The translations under genes were made by a program, and so were the position numbers. This document shows, piece after piece, positions 11,319 through 21,500 of a stretch of DNA of 64,000 nt. How positions within the stretch are numbered: position 1 is the first letter of the stretch; every line of letters begins with the position of its first letter. This stretch comes from Metabacillus sp. KUDC1714 (GTDB lineage: Bacteria; Bacillota; Bacilli; Bacillales; Bacillaceae): NCBI RefSeq assembly GCF_014217835.1, contig NZ_CP055263.1, forward strand, positions 744,001-808,000, given 5' to 3'. The notes below the pieces were generated by a model. The model did no database searches. It was not told where the DNA came from and saw only the letters and a program-made list of their open reading frames with translations.

Positions 11319-11448
11319 GGTTGATTGCAGCGAGAGGATGCTCGCTTTCCGTGGGGCGGGCGATGAGCCTCCTCAGCGCGAAGCGCCTGCGGGGTCTCAT
11401 CTGTCCCGCTACTCCCACAGGAGTCTCGCATATCCGTTCCAATCAACC
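11319..11448. repeat. 130-bp GC-rich palindromic intergenic repeat
   Basis: Bounded by a 9-bp inverted repeat GGTTGATTG (11319-11327) and CAATCAACC (11440-11448). The interior is far richer in G+C than its surroundings, with a CTCGCTTTCCGTGGGGCGGG left part, GCGCGAAGCGC in the middle and CCCACAGGAGTCTCGC on the right. From memory this resembles a repeat scattered through many Bacillaceae genomes; no coding frame is seen. It lies inside the bgl operon between bglP and bglH. Confidence 0.75.
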
Positions 11449-11502
11449 TAATCAGTTTTGTTCAAAAACAACAATCTTTTAGAAAAGAGCCAATATTTTT
11501 AA

Positions 11503-11525
11503 GAGGCTGGCTTGAGATCAGCCTC
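11503..11525 (-). terminator. Weak terminator after bglP
   Basis: Stem GAGGCTG/CAGCCTC with an 8-base loop, followed on the minus strand by an A/T-rich but not pure T tract. Probably partial, since bglH needs readthrough or its own promoter. Confidence 0.45.
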
Positions 11526-11553
11526 ATTCCTTACCTAATCTAAATTCAATAAA

Positions 11554-13500
<1,947 letters not shown>

Positions 13501-13590
13501 TTAAATTATTAAAAGGCTTTTATACAAAATAAGTAAAAATAAGTTCGGATCATTCGTTTTCGTCACCTTCACCTCCATAAAGCTACCAAT

Positions 13591-13685
13591 AAAAAAAACC
13601 TAAATTACAAATCAATGCTTTAAAGACATAAATAGCCTTCCATTGACAGTAACTTAGGTTTTGCCTGCTTAACCAGTAACAATCC
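13591..13685 (-). promoter_or_regulatory. RAT antiterminator A with overlapping terminator
   Basis: The 29-base RAT at 13685-13657 reads GGATTGTTACTG ... GCAGGCAAAACC on the minus strand, the LicT/BglG binding consensus. A competing terminator uses AAAACCTAAGTTAC (13662-13649) and GTAATTTAGGTTTT with a T run ending at 13591. The two structures share the AAAACC segment, so LicT binding prevents termination. Confidence 0.92.
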
Positions 13686-13736
13686 TTTATAGTTATTCGT
13701 ATTTAGTTTTTAACTTTTTCATAGAATTTAATTAAA

Positions 13737-13824
13737 TAAAAAAACCTAAATCACGACAGAAGAAAAATACATTTTCCTACTCTGTTCGTCATTTAGGTTT
13801 TGCCTGCTTAATCAGTAACAATCC
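13737..13824 (-). promoter_or_regulatory. RAT antiterminator B with overlapping terminator
   Basis: A second 29-base RAT at 13824-13796 overlaps a terminator formed by AAAACCTAAATGACGA and its complement near 13741-13757, ending in a T run. It lies about 28 bases after the predicted transcription start and upstream of module A, so bglP transcripts meet two LicT-dependent stops in series. Confidence 0.92.
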
Positions 13825-13858
13825 TATGATTGAAAGTATTTAATTAACTTATGAACAT

Positions 13859-13895
13859 AATTTATCATGAAATAAAAAATGTGTCAACGCTTTCT
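13859..13895 (-). promoter_or_regulatory. bglP promoter with cre over the -35 box
   Basis: Minus-strand -35 TTGACA (13882-13887), 17-bp spacer, -10 TAAATT (13859-13864). The 14-bp site AGAAAGCGTTGACA (13895-13882) matches the cre consensus TGWAANCGNTNWCA at 13 of 14 positions and includes the -35, predicting CcpA repression. Confidence 0.82.
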
Positions 13896-13949
13896 TTTAA
13901 ATAAAGAAAAATTGGGATTATCTCAAAAGGAACTTGTATTTGAATCCGA

Positions 13950-14780
13950 TTAGCGATTGACAACTCTTTCGATATGAATTGTTAAATACAATTTTTCGTC
14001 ACTCGTTAATTCATAATCAAATTCTTTTTTTATATAACCATTAATTTTTTCTGTACACTCGTACGCATCACTATGCTTATTTTTTACAGCTTCATATAAA
14101 AAATCATCTTCACTTTCCAAATATGTTTTACTAAAAAGTCTTTGGGCAAAAAACTTTAAGTGTGTAACAAAACGGTAGTAATTCAAAGAATCTTCATTAA
14201 AATCGATTTTAAAGTGATACTTTACAATGTTTAGGATATCTTGCATCACATTTGTAATGTTTACGATATTTGGCATTTCTTCATTAAGTTCAGCGTTTAC
14301 AATATGCATCGCAATAAAGCCTGCTTCATCTTCTGGTAGAGAAACATGAAGTTTTTCTTCTATTAGGATTAGAGCTTCTTTTCCGATTGAGAATTCATCT
14401 TTATAAAGTCGTTTTATTTCCCACAGCAACGCATTTTTTATATCGAGACCTTTTTTATTTCTTTCAATTGCAAAATTAATATGATCGGTAAGAGAAACAT
14501 AAATACTATCGTTTAAGTCCCTGCCAAGTTTTGCTTTTGCATTCATAATGATATCTTCCGTAACATCCATATATTCCATAGGCACTTCATATAAGAGTGT
14601 TTTAAATCGCTCAGATATATCCTTGTTTTTCAATGCAAATATTTTCTCGATTTTCGCTTCTTCAACGTCATCTCCCGGTCTCTTTTGAAAAGCAAGCCCT
14701 CTACCCATAACGACTAATTCTTCATTTTGATCGTTGAAAACACTTATGACATTGTTATTAATAATTTTTGCTATTTTCAT
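13950..14780 (-). CDS. licT: Transcriptional antiterminator LicT (BglG family)
   Basis: RNA-binding antiterminator that opens the RAT/terminator switches of the bgl operon when substrate is present. From the ATG at 14780 (site AAAGGTGA) it is 276 residues, matching the 277 of LicT. The N-terminal CAT RNA-binding domain (1-55) reads KIAKIINNNVISVFNDQNEELVVMG with GRGLAFQKRPGD. PRD1 (about 65-170) has DHINFAIERNKKG and FIAMHIVNAEL. PRD2 (about 170-276) has FVTHLKFFAQRLFS and LTIHIERVV. PRD histidines are in place for PTS-mediated control by EIIB (BglP) and HPr. A RAT also precedes its own gene. Confidence 0.95.
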   Translation of the reverse strand: MKIAKIINNNVISVFNDQNEELVVMGRGLAFQKRPGDDVEEAKIEKIFALKNKDISERFKTLLYEVPMEYMDVTEDIIMNAKAKLGRDLNDSIYVSLTDHINFAIERNKKGLDIKNALLWEIKRLYKDEFSIGKEALILIEEKLHVSLPEDEAGFIAMHIVNAELNEEMPNIVNITNVMQDILNIVKYHFKIDFNEDSLNYYRFVTHLKFFAQRLFSKTYLESEDDFLYEAVKNKHSDAYECTEKINGYIKKEFDYELTSDEKLYLTIHIERVVNR

Positions 14781-14813
14781 CTTGATCACCTTTACGTTAT
14801 TTCATGGTTTTAA

Positions 14814-14842
14814 GGTTTTGCCTGTGTGACCAGTAACAATCC
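14814..14842 (-). promoter_or_regulatory. RAT-like element C before licT
   Basis: GGATTGTTACTG ... CAGGCAAAACC on the minus strand, 29 bases, starting at the predicted licT transcript 5' end. Unlike modules A and B, no terminator hairpin with T run follows before the licT ATG. It may act on RNA stability or translation, or be a relic. Confidence 0.85.
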
Positions 14843-14847
14843 TACTT

Positions 14848-14875
14848 ATTATATGATTAAATGTTACCATCTCAA
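14848..14875 (-). promoter_or_regulatory. licT promoter
   Basis: Minus-strand -35 TTGAGA (14870-14875), 16-bp spacer, -10 TATAAT (14848-14853), directly upstream of RAT C. Confidence 0.7.
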
Positions 14876-14983
14876 AAAATCATTAGCAACATATTTAGAT
14901 GACCCTTATTCTTCCATCCCTTCGTTATCCTACTTCATATAATTGAGAAATTTCATGAAATCAAACTTTTTGAGAAAATAGCT

Positions 14984-15031
14984 AAGAAAAAAACAAAAAT
15001 GCACCTGATAAATTGTTATCTGATGCATTTT
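14984..15031 (-). terminator. Terminator after the J-domain protein gene
   Basis: Minus-strand hairpin AAAATGCA/TGCATTTT enclosing TGATAA/TTATC, then a T-rich tract, 100 bases after the stop at 15131. Confidence 0.65.
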
Positions 15032-15130
15032 GATAGTAAATAAATTTTATATGTATATATGTTTTTTAGCTTTGTATATGTCGTCTTAACGAATAAATAG
15101 TTGATTTTATTTTACACAATGAATGACTTA

Positions 15131-15781
15131 TTATTTGATGCTATTTCTAAAATTATCGTAGTCAGTTTTAATATAATGAAATAATTTTGTGTTGCCGCCA
15201 TGATCAGGATGAGTAAGTTTCAGTAATTCTTTATATGCTGATAACACTTCATTACTGCTCGCCTTTTTTGATAGACCGAATTTTTGCAAAAGATCATATT
15301 GGACAGTATTGTAAAGTTTGTCATTTTCGCTATTTTCACCTGTAAGCCTTTCTTCTTTTAATTTTATTAGTTCTTCTCGTAATTGAATATTTTCTTTTAA
15401 TAAATCCATTGTTTCATTATGTAATTTTCTTTTTTCATTCTTTAATTGGATTATTTCGTTAGTTAACATATCTCTTTGGTGGGATAATACTTTTGTTGCT
15501 GTTTTATGTAGTTCTTCTACCCCTTCTATATATACATCTTTTTCTTTTATTTTTAATTTTAAATAGCGGATGATCTCATCTTTGTCTTTATCTTGATCAG
15601 TTCTTTCCTTAACTAGCGCTGAAGCTGCATTGTCAAAAACCGAAAAGGCTTCCGTATTCCTACTCCCTGTTCCATCATATTTAACCTTGCCTTCGTTTAA
15701 CCAACGTCTTACTGTTTGAATGCTTCTACTATCCGATAATCCTGCTTCCTTTAACATGTAAAATGCTTGATCTGTGTTCAC
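15131..15781 (-). CDS. HTH - coiled coil - J-domain protein
   Basis: 216 residues from a GTG with GGGAGGGAAC upstream. Residues 1-45 resemble a MerR/RacA-type helix-turn-helix (SIQTVRRWLNEGKVKYDGTGSR). Residues 65-150 are a long charged coiled coil (KDEIIRYLKLKIKEKDVYIE, QLREELIKLKEERLTGEN). Residues 160-216 are a short C-terminal J domain (YDLLQKFGLSKKASSNEVLS) with the essential HPD in LTHPDHGGNTKLF. J domains stimulate the DnaK ATPase. This suggests a DNA-bound factor that recruits DnaK, but the target is unknown. It is a single gene with its own terminator, and a perfect inverted repeat lies upstream. Confidence 0.85.
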   Translation of the reverse strand: MNTDQAFYMLKEAGLSDSRSIQTVRRWLNEGKVKYDGTGSRNTEAFSVFDNAASALVKERTDQDKDKDEIIRYLKLKIKEKDVYIEGVEELHKTATKVLSHQRDMLTNEIIQLKNEKRKLHNETMDLLKENIQLREELIKLKEERLTGENSENDKLYNTVQYDLLQKFGLSKKASSNEVLSAYKELLKLTHPDHGGNTKLFHYIKTDYDNFRNSIK

Positions 15782-16210
15782 AATGTTCCCTCCCTTCTGT
15801 TTTTTTCTATTACATTACTTTGTTTTATATAGACACTTATTATATATATAAGCTACCTTGATTCTTTTTCTGTTCCGATTCTCAAAAATGAGTATTTATT
15901 CATAAGGAAATCATGTTGATTTCCTTATGAATAAAAGTTGTCACTTGTATATTTTTATCGATATTTTGTCATTCAAGAGTAATACTTAGTAGATTTCGAA
16001 TGATAGAGTCTAAGAGAATGATAAACAGTGAAAAAGTAAGCTAAATCAATAATTCAAGTTGGATTATTAGTTCTTTTTCCCTCGATTAAGCGACTTTATA
16101 AGGCTAATTAATCAAAAATGAGAAATTTATTGCTTTTCATTTAAAAACCATCCACAATTTGGTATACATAAAGAGTAGGTCAGTTAAAATTTCAAATTCG
16201 GGAGGTAAAC
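15782..16210. other. Divergent intergenic region, 430 bp
   Basis: Holds the leaders of the J-domain gene (minus) and the subtilisin gene (plus). The only marked structure is the perfect inverted repeat at 15898-15932. Otherwise A/T-rich with no reading frame worth naming. Confidence 0.6.
15898..15932. repeat. Perfect 16-bp inverted repeat with 3-base loop
   Basis: Arms ATTCATAAGGAAATCA (15898-15913) and its exact complement (15917-15932). No T run follows on either strand, so it is not an ordinary terminator. A protein-binding dyad or mRNA hairpin is possible. Confidence 0.8.
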
Positions 16211-17206
16211 ATGACTAAAACACCGTTACAAGTCAAATTGGTTCCTTATACGATTAATTCAATTGTCGAAAACACAAATGAAACTCCAGAGGGTGTTCGT
16301 TTAATACAAGCACCTATGATTTGGGAGAAAAGCAGCCATGGTGAAAACATTGTTATTGCAGTTATTGATACTGGTGTTGACAAGAATCATCCAGATCTAA
16401 AGGATCAAATTATCGGCGGAAGAAATTTTACAACTGATCATCATTCAAATCCAACTATTTTTAAAGATAATAATGGTCATGGTACACACGTAACAGGTAC
16501 CATTGCTGCTAGTTTAAATAATAAAGGTGTTGTAGGGGTTGCACCAAAAGCAAAAATTTTAAGTTTAAAAGTTTTGACAGGAGAAGGCTCTGGAGATTAT
16601 GAATGGATCATAAATGCTATTAACTATGCTGTTGACTGGCGTGGTCCACAAAACCAAAGAGTTCGTGTCATTTCAATGTCACTTGGTGGTCCACATGATG
16701 TTCCAGAGCTTCATAAAGCCATACAAAATGCGGTTAATCATAATATATCAGTCGTTGTTGCAGCAGGAAATGAAGGTGATGATAGAGAAGATACGTTTGA
16801 GTATTCTTATCCAGGTAGTTATAACGAAGTCATTCAAGTAGGTGCTGTGAGTAATGATTTAAACCTTGCACCGTTTACAAATACAAATGCAGAAGTAGAT
16901 CTTGTCGCTCCTGGTGTTGAAATCGTATCAACATATCTAGATAATCAATATGCGTCACTATCTGGAACCTCAATGGCAACTCCACACGTAGCAGGTGCAT
17001 TAGCTTTACTTATTAACTTAAGTGAAAAAGAGTTTGGTAGACCTCTTATTGAAACTGAAATCTATGCACAGCTAGTCAGAAGAACTTTACCTCTAGGAAA
17101 TCGTAAAAGCTCTGAAGGTAATGGTTTTCTCTTACTCGACTTAGTAGACAAAGTACGTGAGATTATCAATGTTGCAAGAATTAATCTTATTGAAACAAAA
17201 AATTAA
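16211..17206 (+). CDS. ispA: Intracellular subtilisin-like serine protease (ISP)
   Basis: 331 residues, start ATG with GGGAGGT. There is no signal peptide; the short N-terminal extension carries LVPYTI, equivalent to the LIPY motif that keeps intracellular subtilisins inactive until clipped. Catalytic triad: Asp in [16 protein letters not shown], His in [10 protein letters not shown], Ser in [16 protein letters not shown]. The oxyanion Asn is in [10 protein letters not shown]. ISPs degrade cytoplasmic proteins in late growth and sporulation. It is followed by a weak hairpin and then an endonuclease gene in the same direction. Confidence 0.93.
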   Translation: MTKTPLQVKLVPYTINSIVENTNETPEGVRLIQAPMIWEKSSHGENIVIAVIDTGVDKNHPDLKDQIIGGRNFTTDHHSNPTIFKDNNGHGTHVTGTIAASLNNKGVVGVAPKAKILSLKVLTGEGSGDYEWIINAINYAVDWRGPQNQRVRVISMSLGGPHDVPELHKAIQNAVNHNISVVVAAGNEGDDREDTFEYSYPGSYNEVIQVGAVSNDLNLAPFTNTNAEVDLVAPGVEIVSTYLDNQYASLSGTSMATPHVAGALALLINLSEKEFGRPLIETEIYAQLVRRTLPLGNRKSSEGNGFLLLDLVDKVREIINVARINLIETKN

Positions 17207-17218
17207 TAGTTTGGTAGT

Positions 17219-17250
17219 AAAATTGAGTAAGACTAGAAACTCAACTTTTA
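17219..17250 (+). terminator. Weak hairpin after the protease gene
   Basis: TTGAGT/ACTCAA stem flanked by AAAA and CTTTTATT. Marginal stability, perhaps a partial terminator. Confidence 0.4.
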
Positions 17251-17414
17251 TTATCCACTTAGAATAATCTAGTACCTGTGGATGCCATTAAACTTAACGG
17301 ATAGTGATTAGAATATCATTGTCCGTTTTGTTTACTGAAAGCCTGACTGTCAAACACCTATTTAATCAAATCACTAAGTGCAAGAAAGTTTCCATACCAG
17401 AAGGAGGAAGCATT

Positions 17415-18356
17415 TTGAATAATCGAGAGAGATTGGACGCTAGTGAAAACGTAGAATTAAAAAGAGCTTTAATTGAATTGGAGCAGAATAAAAAAAGAAT
17501 TGTAAATGAAAACGAATATTACGAAGAAGAAAAGGATCAAACTTTAATCAATAGCTATTACCAAGAGATAAATTTTGTTGGAGCGGACAAGCAGGAACTG
17601 TTCAAGCAACTAAATCTATTAGTAACTAATACACATCTTAATCAGCTATCTTACAATGCAACAACAAGAAATTATCTTTATACTTGGGTAGACCTCCAAT
17701 TAAATGGAAAATTAAAAAGCATCTATTCAGGAGGGGATAAGGAACCTGAACAAGTCATGAAAGAGGATTTCGAAGCAGACTTGAAAAGAAAAGAAGCATA
17801 TCAAATTTTATTATCAAATGATTTAAAGGATCTGATGAAAGTCAAAGAGACGATTGCGTCAATTGAAAGTGATAATATGTATAATTGTGAACATGTTGTG
17901 CCTCAATCATGGTTTGAAAAGGAAAATCCAATGAGAGGAGATTTGCATCATCTTTTTACTTGTGAAATAAAATGTAATTCATCAAGATCCAATTTTCCTT
18001 ACCATGATTTCAAAGACTATTCCCCGAAAATGAAAATAGAAGAAATCAGAGCAAATTGCGGTAAATACGAAGATAATAAGTTCGAACCAGAAAGAGGCAA
18101 AGGTGAGGTTGCAAGGGCAACATTGTATTTTTTATTAAGATATCCGGGTGAAGTCAGCCAATACAGTAATGAAGACATTGATTTGCTTATAAAGTGGCAT
18201 AATGATTTTCGCGTCTCAACTTATGAAAAACATCGCAATATGGCTATTTACTCTATTCAAAAAAATAGAAATCCCCTGATTGATTTTCCTCAGTATGTTG
18301 AAAGTATTGATTTTTCATTAGGATTAGGAAAAAATTATTCAACTAACCAGAAATAA
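17415..18356 (+). CDS. Endonuclease I family nuclease without signal peptide
   Basis: 313 residues from a TTG preceded by AGAAGGAGGAAGC; the frame is open upstream but has no other site. The catalytic part (about 175-290) has the EndA/Bsn motif NCEHVVPQSWF with the His of the beta-beta-alpha-metal fold, then GDLHHLFTCEIKCNSSRSN, CGKYEDNKFEPERGKGEVAR and TLYFLLRYPG. The N-terminal ~170 residues are charged and helical with no secretion signal, unlike the exported B. subtilis nuclease Bsn. Cytoplasmic location, or release on lysis, is therefore inferred. It lies behind an intracellular protease gene, suggesting a shared late-stage degradative role. Confidence 0.85.
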   Translation: MNNRERLDASENVELKRALIELEQNKKRIVNENEYYEEEKDQTLINSYYQEINFVGADKQELFKQLNLLVTNTHLNQLSYNATTRNYLYTWVDLQLNGKLKSIYSGGDKEPEQVMKEDFEADLKRKEAYQILLSNDLKDLMKVKETIASIESDNMYNCEHVVPQSWFEKENPMRGDLHHLFTCEIKCNSSRSNFPYHDFKDYSPKMKIEEIRANCGKYEDNKFEPERGKGEVARATLYFLLRYPGEVSQYSNEDIDLLIKWHNDFRVSTYEKHRNMAIYSIQKNRNPLIDFPQYVESIDFSLGLGKNYSTNQK

Positions 18357-18385
18357 TATGATTATGTACATGTCCTATTATAAAT

Positions 18386-18432
18386 AAAAGACGGTCAAAC
18401 CTCACGAAACACATGAGGCTGACCGTCTTTTT
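18386..18432. terminator. Bidirectional terminator
   Basis: Long stem AAAGACGGTCA/TGACCGTCTTT with CCTCA/TGAGG inside, A and T runs at the ends. It serves the nuclease gene (plus) and the convergent terC gene (minus). Confidence 0.9.
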
Positions 18433-18437
18433 CTAGT

Positions 18438-19136
18438 TTAGTTTGATCCAGCTTTCAATAATACTGCTTCCTCTTGCTTATTTGCAGCTGCTTTCTTTTG
18501 AGCATATTTAGCAGTTAAAATAACACCTGCAACTACTAAAATTTCAAAACCATATTTCACAAAGCCATTTTCAAAAAATCCGCTTAAGAAATGTTCTCCT
18601 ACGATCATTTTTGATGCTGTCCAAGCTAATACGGCTGCACCCAATGTAACAATAATTGGGTATCTATCAATCCATTTTAGGATAAGTGTACTTCCCCACA
18701 TTACAACTGGAACAGAAATTAATAATCCAAGTACAACTAGAAGCATATTCCCATGAGAAGCACCTGCAACAGCTAAAACATTATCAAGACCCATTAATGC
18801 GTCAGCGATAATAACTGTACGAATTGCTGCCCAAAAGTTATCTCCAGCTTTCACATCACCGTGATCATTGTCATCTACTAACAATTTGTAAGCAATAATG
18901 ACTAATAGAAGTCCACCAACTAAATGAAGACCAGGGATTTCTAATAACCAAACAACCGCTAAAGTTGCTACGATTCGAATTGCAATTGCTCCTACAGAGC
19001 CCCATAAAATAACCTTCTTTTGTTGGTGTTTTGGCAGATTTCTTGCCGCAAGACCAATCAAAATGGCATTATCTCCAGCTAAAACTAAATCAATCACTAT
19101 AATAGACAAAAGTGCAGTGAGAAATTCCATTTCCAT
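18438..19136 (-). CDS. TerC family metal exporter (YjbE/YkoY-like)
   Basis: 232-residue membrane protein with seven or so helices. Family motifs: LIVIDLVLAGDNA-type text (IIVIDLVLAGDNAILIGLA), with acidic residues in the membrane, and ADALMGLDNVLAVAGASHG in the second half. TerC proteins of Bacillus are implicated in Mn2+ export, including metal supply to exported enzymes. The ATG has AGGAGGTACACAA. The 5' leader carries a yybP-ykoY riboswitch with a terminator, which strongly supports a manganese role. The C-terminal lysine-rich tail is cytoplasmic. Confidence 0.93.
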   Translation of the reverse strand: MEMEFLTALLSIIVIDLVLAGDNAILIGLAARNLPKHQQKKVILWGSVGAIAIRIVATLAVVWLLEIPGLHLVGGLLLVIIAYKLLVDDNDHGDVKAGDNFWAAIRTVIIADALMGLDNVLAVAGASHGNMLLVVLGLLISVPVVMWGSTLILKWIDRYPIIVTLGAAVLAWTASKMIVGEHFLSGFFENGFVKYGFEILVVAGVILTAKYAQKKAAANKQEEAVLLKAGSN

Positions 19137-19206
19137 TTGTGTACCTCCTATAAAAATTATATTTTACTACTTTCAAATTCTAATAAATTCAAAAATAGTT
19201 ATTCAC

Positions 19207-19247
19207 CACAAAAATAAAGAGACCTTTGCCAAAGTGGCAAAGGTCTC
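19207..19247 (-). terminator. Riboswitch-controlled terminator before terC
   Basis: Minus-strand perfect 13-bp stem GAGACCTTTGCCA/TGGCAAAGGTCTC, 3-base loop, then TTTATTTTT. The 5' arm overlaps the aptamer's closing GCGAGACCT segment, so Mn2+ binding should block termination. Confidence 0.9.
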
Positions 19248-19350
19248 GCTAAGCACAATAATATGCCAACAAAGCCGATGAACAAGGTTCATGTAATGAC
19301 GACTTTGTTTCAGGATAATCCTGACGCTACTCCCCTTTACGGTGGAAGTT
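19248..19350 (-). promoter_or_regulatory. yybP-ykoY manganese riboswitch
   Basis: On the minus strand the conserved AAAGGGGAGTAGC appears at 19338-19326, followed by a stem-loop (GTCAGGATTATCCTGAAAC), AGTCGTCATTACA, a GAACCTTGTTC hairpin, and the closing TTAGCGAGACCT. This order matches the yybP-ykoY family, which senses Mn2+. It precedes a TerC gene, a known regulon member. Confidence 0.92.
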
Positions 19351-19423
19351 TCTTATGGTTCGTTCTTTTATTTAATTTCATTATACTGTAATAAATGGGC
19401 TTCTGTCTATATTTTTTCTTATT

Positions 19424-20929
19424 CTATACTTCAACATCCATAAAATTATCTTTCTTTTGCTTAATACCAGCGATGATACTAAGAGTTATTACAATAACAG
19501 AAAGAACAATTAAAGTACCTGAGATCGGCCTTGATAAGATCGCTAAAAGATTGCCATCAAAGAGATTTAATGATTGTAACAGTGATTCTTCCATTAATCC
19601 TCCTAATATAAAGACTAAAGCGATCGGAGCGACAGGGATATCTGCCTTTTTAAACAAATAACCGATTATGCCAAAAGCAAGGAACCCACCAACCTCCCAA
19701 AGACTATTACTAATAGAATATGTACCTACAATTGAGACACTTATGATGATTGGGAAGAGTAATTTAAACGGAATATTTGCAACTTTTGCCCACAATTTCG
19801 CCATCGGTAAATTCATAAATAACAACAAAGCATTTCCTATAAACATACTTGCGATAACTGCCCAGACAAACTCAGAATTTTGAACAAACATTGTTGGACC
19901 TGGAGTAAGACCATGTAAGATAAAGGCACCTAATAGCACTGCCATCGTAGCAGAACTAGGAATACCTAATAAGAATAATGGAATAAGTGCTCCTCCACAA
20001 AAAGAGTTGTTAGCTGTTTCAGGTCCGGCTACGCCTTCCACTGCTCCCTTACCAAATCGAGAAGGATCCTTCGCCAGCTTCTTTTCTAATGAATATGACA
20101 TGAGGGCGGGAACAACTGAACTGGTACCAGGGATTAATCCGATGAAAAACCCTAATAGTGTACCTCTTCCCATTGACATAAGTGAGGGCTTCCATTCGTT
20201 TCGTTGAGGAAAAAGTCCACCCATCTTTGGAGGATCATCAGGCTTTTTAAGTTGCTGTTCAGCACTTAATAAGATTTCAGATAAACCAAACAGCCCCATC
20301 GCTATCGTAACAAAATCAAAACCATCTAAGAGATGTGTAGATCCAAAAGAGAAACGGACAATACCCGATCCAGGAGCAATACCTACCAAAGCTAATATTA
20401 GTCCTATTGTAACTGCAATAGCACCTTTAATTATTGATTTACCAGCTAACCCAATGACCATTGTCATCCCAAAGATAATTAAAGCGAAAAATTCAGGAGG
20501 GCCAAATGCCAATGCAAAATCCACTAATAACGGTGCTACAATTACTAAGCCAATGATAGACAAAGTTCCTCCGATAAAAGAGCCGATTGCTGATAAACCA
20601 AGAGCAACTCCAGCTCGTCCCTTCTTTGCCATTGGATAGCCATCCAGACTTGTAATAACAGATGCTGCCTCACCAGGTACATTCACTAAAACAGTTGTAA
20701 TTGTACCACCATACATTGATCCATAAAAAATACCAGCCAACATAATAATTGCAGGAATTGGGTCCATTGCAAAGGTCATTGGAATTAAAAGCGCTGTCCC
20801 TGCACTAGGACCTAAACCTGGTAGGATCCCGACCAGCATCCCAACAGATACACCAATTAAACAATACAATAGATTTTGCCAAGTTAGAGCCGTTTCAAAA
20901 CCAGCTAATAGATAACTAAATACCTCCAT
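19424..20929 (-). CDS. tctA: Tripartite tricarboxylate transporter large membrane subunit TctA
   Basis: 501 residues with about twelve membrane helices. Hallmarks of the family: GVSVGMLVGILPGLGPSAG near the N-terminus and FFIGLIPGTSSVVPALMSY in the middle, the two gly/pro loops; also GIFYGSMYGGTITTVLVN. It forms the ion-coupled channel of a TTT system with TctB and the binding protein TctC. The three genes are in order tctC-tctB-tctA after gudD, so glucarate, galactarate or a related acid is the likely substrate, not citrate. It is the last gene of the operon. Confidence 0.93.
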   Translation of the reverse strand: MEVFSYLLAGFETALTWQNLLYCLIGVSVGMLVGILPGLGPSAGTALLIPMTFAMDPIPAIIMLAGIFYGSMYGGTITTVLVNVPGEAASVITSLDGYPMAKKGRAGVALGLSAIGSFIGGTLSIIGLVIVAPLLVDFALAFGPPEFFALIIFGMTMVIGLAGKSIIKGAIAVTIGLILALVGIAPGSGIVRFSFGSTHLLDGFDFVTIAMGLFGLSEILLSAEQQLKKPDDPPKMGGLFPQRNEWKPSLMSMGRGTLLGFFIGLIPGTSSVVPALMSYSLEKKLAKDPSRFGKGAVEGVAGPETANNSFCGGALIPLFLLGIPSSATMAVLLGAFILHGLTPGPTMFVQNSEFVWAVIASMFIGNALLLFMNLPMAKLWAKVANIPFKLLFPIIISVSIVGTYSISNSLWEVGGFLAFGIIGYLFKKADIPVAPIALVFILGGLMEESLLQSLNLFDGNLLAILSRPISGTLIVLSVIVITLSIIAGIKQKKDNFMDVEV

Positions 20930-20942
20930 CCTTATCCCCTCC

Positions 20943-21392
20943 TTACCATCCCCATAAATTAACTGGTAATGGAATATTCAAAACTATTTTGAATCCGAAA
21001 AATAACACAAACGTAATTGCCGTAGAAATACCGAATGCTGAATACCATTTGTATTCTGGTGTAAGCAATATAAGCAAAACAATGATACTCGCTATGATAA
21101 ACCCTGTATAAGGAGAAATGATAATGAAAAGAAAAATTGAACCAACAATCGTTAATAGCTTAACTAAAACCTTTCCTTTTGGAAGTAAATCGAATAGATT
21201 GACATGTTCTTCTTTTAAACTATTGATGATATAAAGAATAGATAGCCCCCCCAGTAAACCACTTAACCAAATCGGGAGTAATCCTGGCCCTGCACCATAT
21301 TGCCCATAATACTCTAAGGATAGAGATTGCCAAAAAATAACAACAGAAAATATCAAGAGAAAAGCGCCTACCCAGACACCGATATTTTTCAA
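20943..21392 (-). CDS. tctB: Tripartite tricarboxylate transporter small membrane subunit TctB
   Basis: 149 residues from the TTG at 21392, which has GGAAGGAG at 8 bases; an upstream in-frame ATG has none. Four membrane helices: VWVGAFLLIFSVVIFWQSL, then GPGLLPIWLSGLLGGLSIL with the PGLLP motif seen in TctB, then two C-terminal helices ending in NIPLPVNLWGW. Poorly conserved in general, but its place 13 bases before tctA confirms the call. Works as accessory subunit of the TctABC importer. Confidence 0.88.
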   Translation of the reverse strand: MKNIGVWVGAFLLIFSVVIFWQSLSLEYYGQYGAGPGLLPIWLSGLLGGLSILYIINSLKEEHVNLFDLLPKGKVLVKLLTIVGSIFLFIIISPYTGFIIASIIVLLILLTPEYKWYSAFGISTAITFVLFFGFKIVLNIPLPVNLWGW

Positions 21393-21500
21393 GTTAACCA
21401 CTCCTTCCGACTTCCAAAATTGCATCAAAAAAATATATCTATCCTATAAACCCGGGCTTATTCATCGTTTCGGAAATTATAAAATTCTTTAACTTTGGAT

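Noticed and set aside
11319..11448. tRNA, small RNA gene or CDS
   Set aside because: No tRNA cloverleaf, no promoter and no open frame; terminal inverted repeats suit a dispersed repeat.
15898..15932. Terminator
   Set aside because: Perfect hairpin but no T run on either strand and no gene end next to it.
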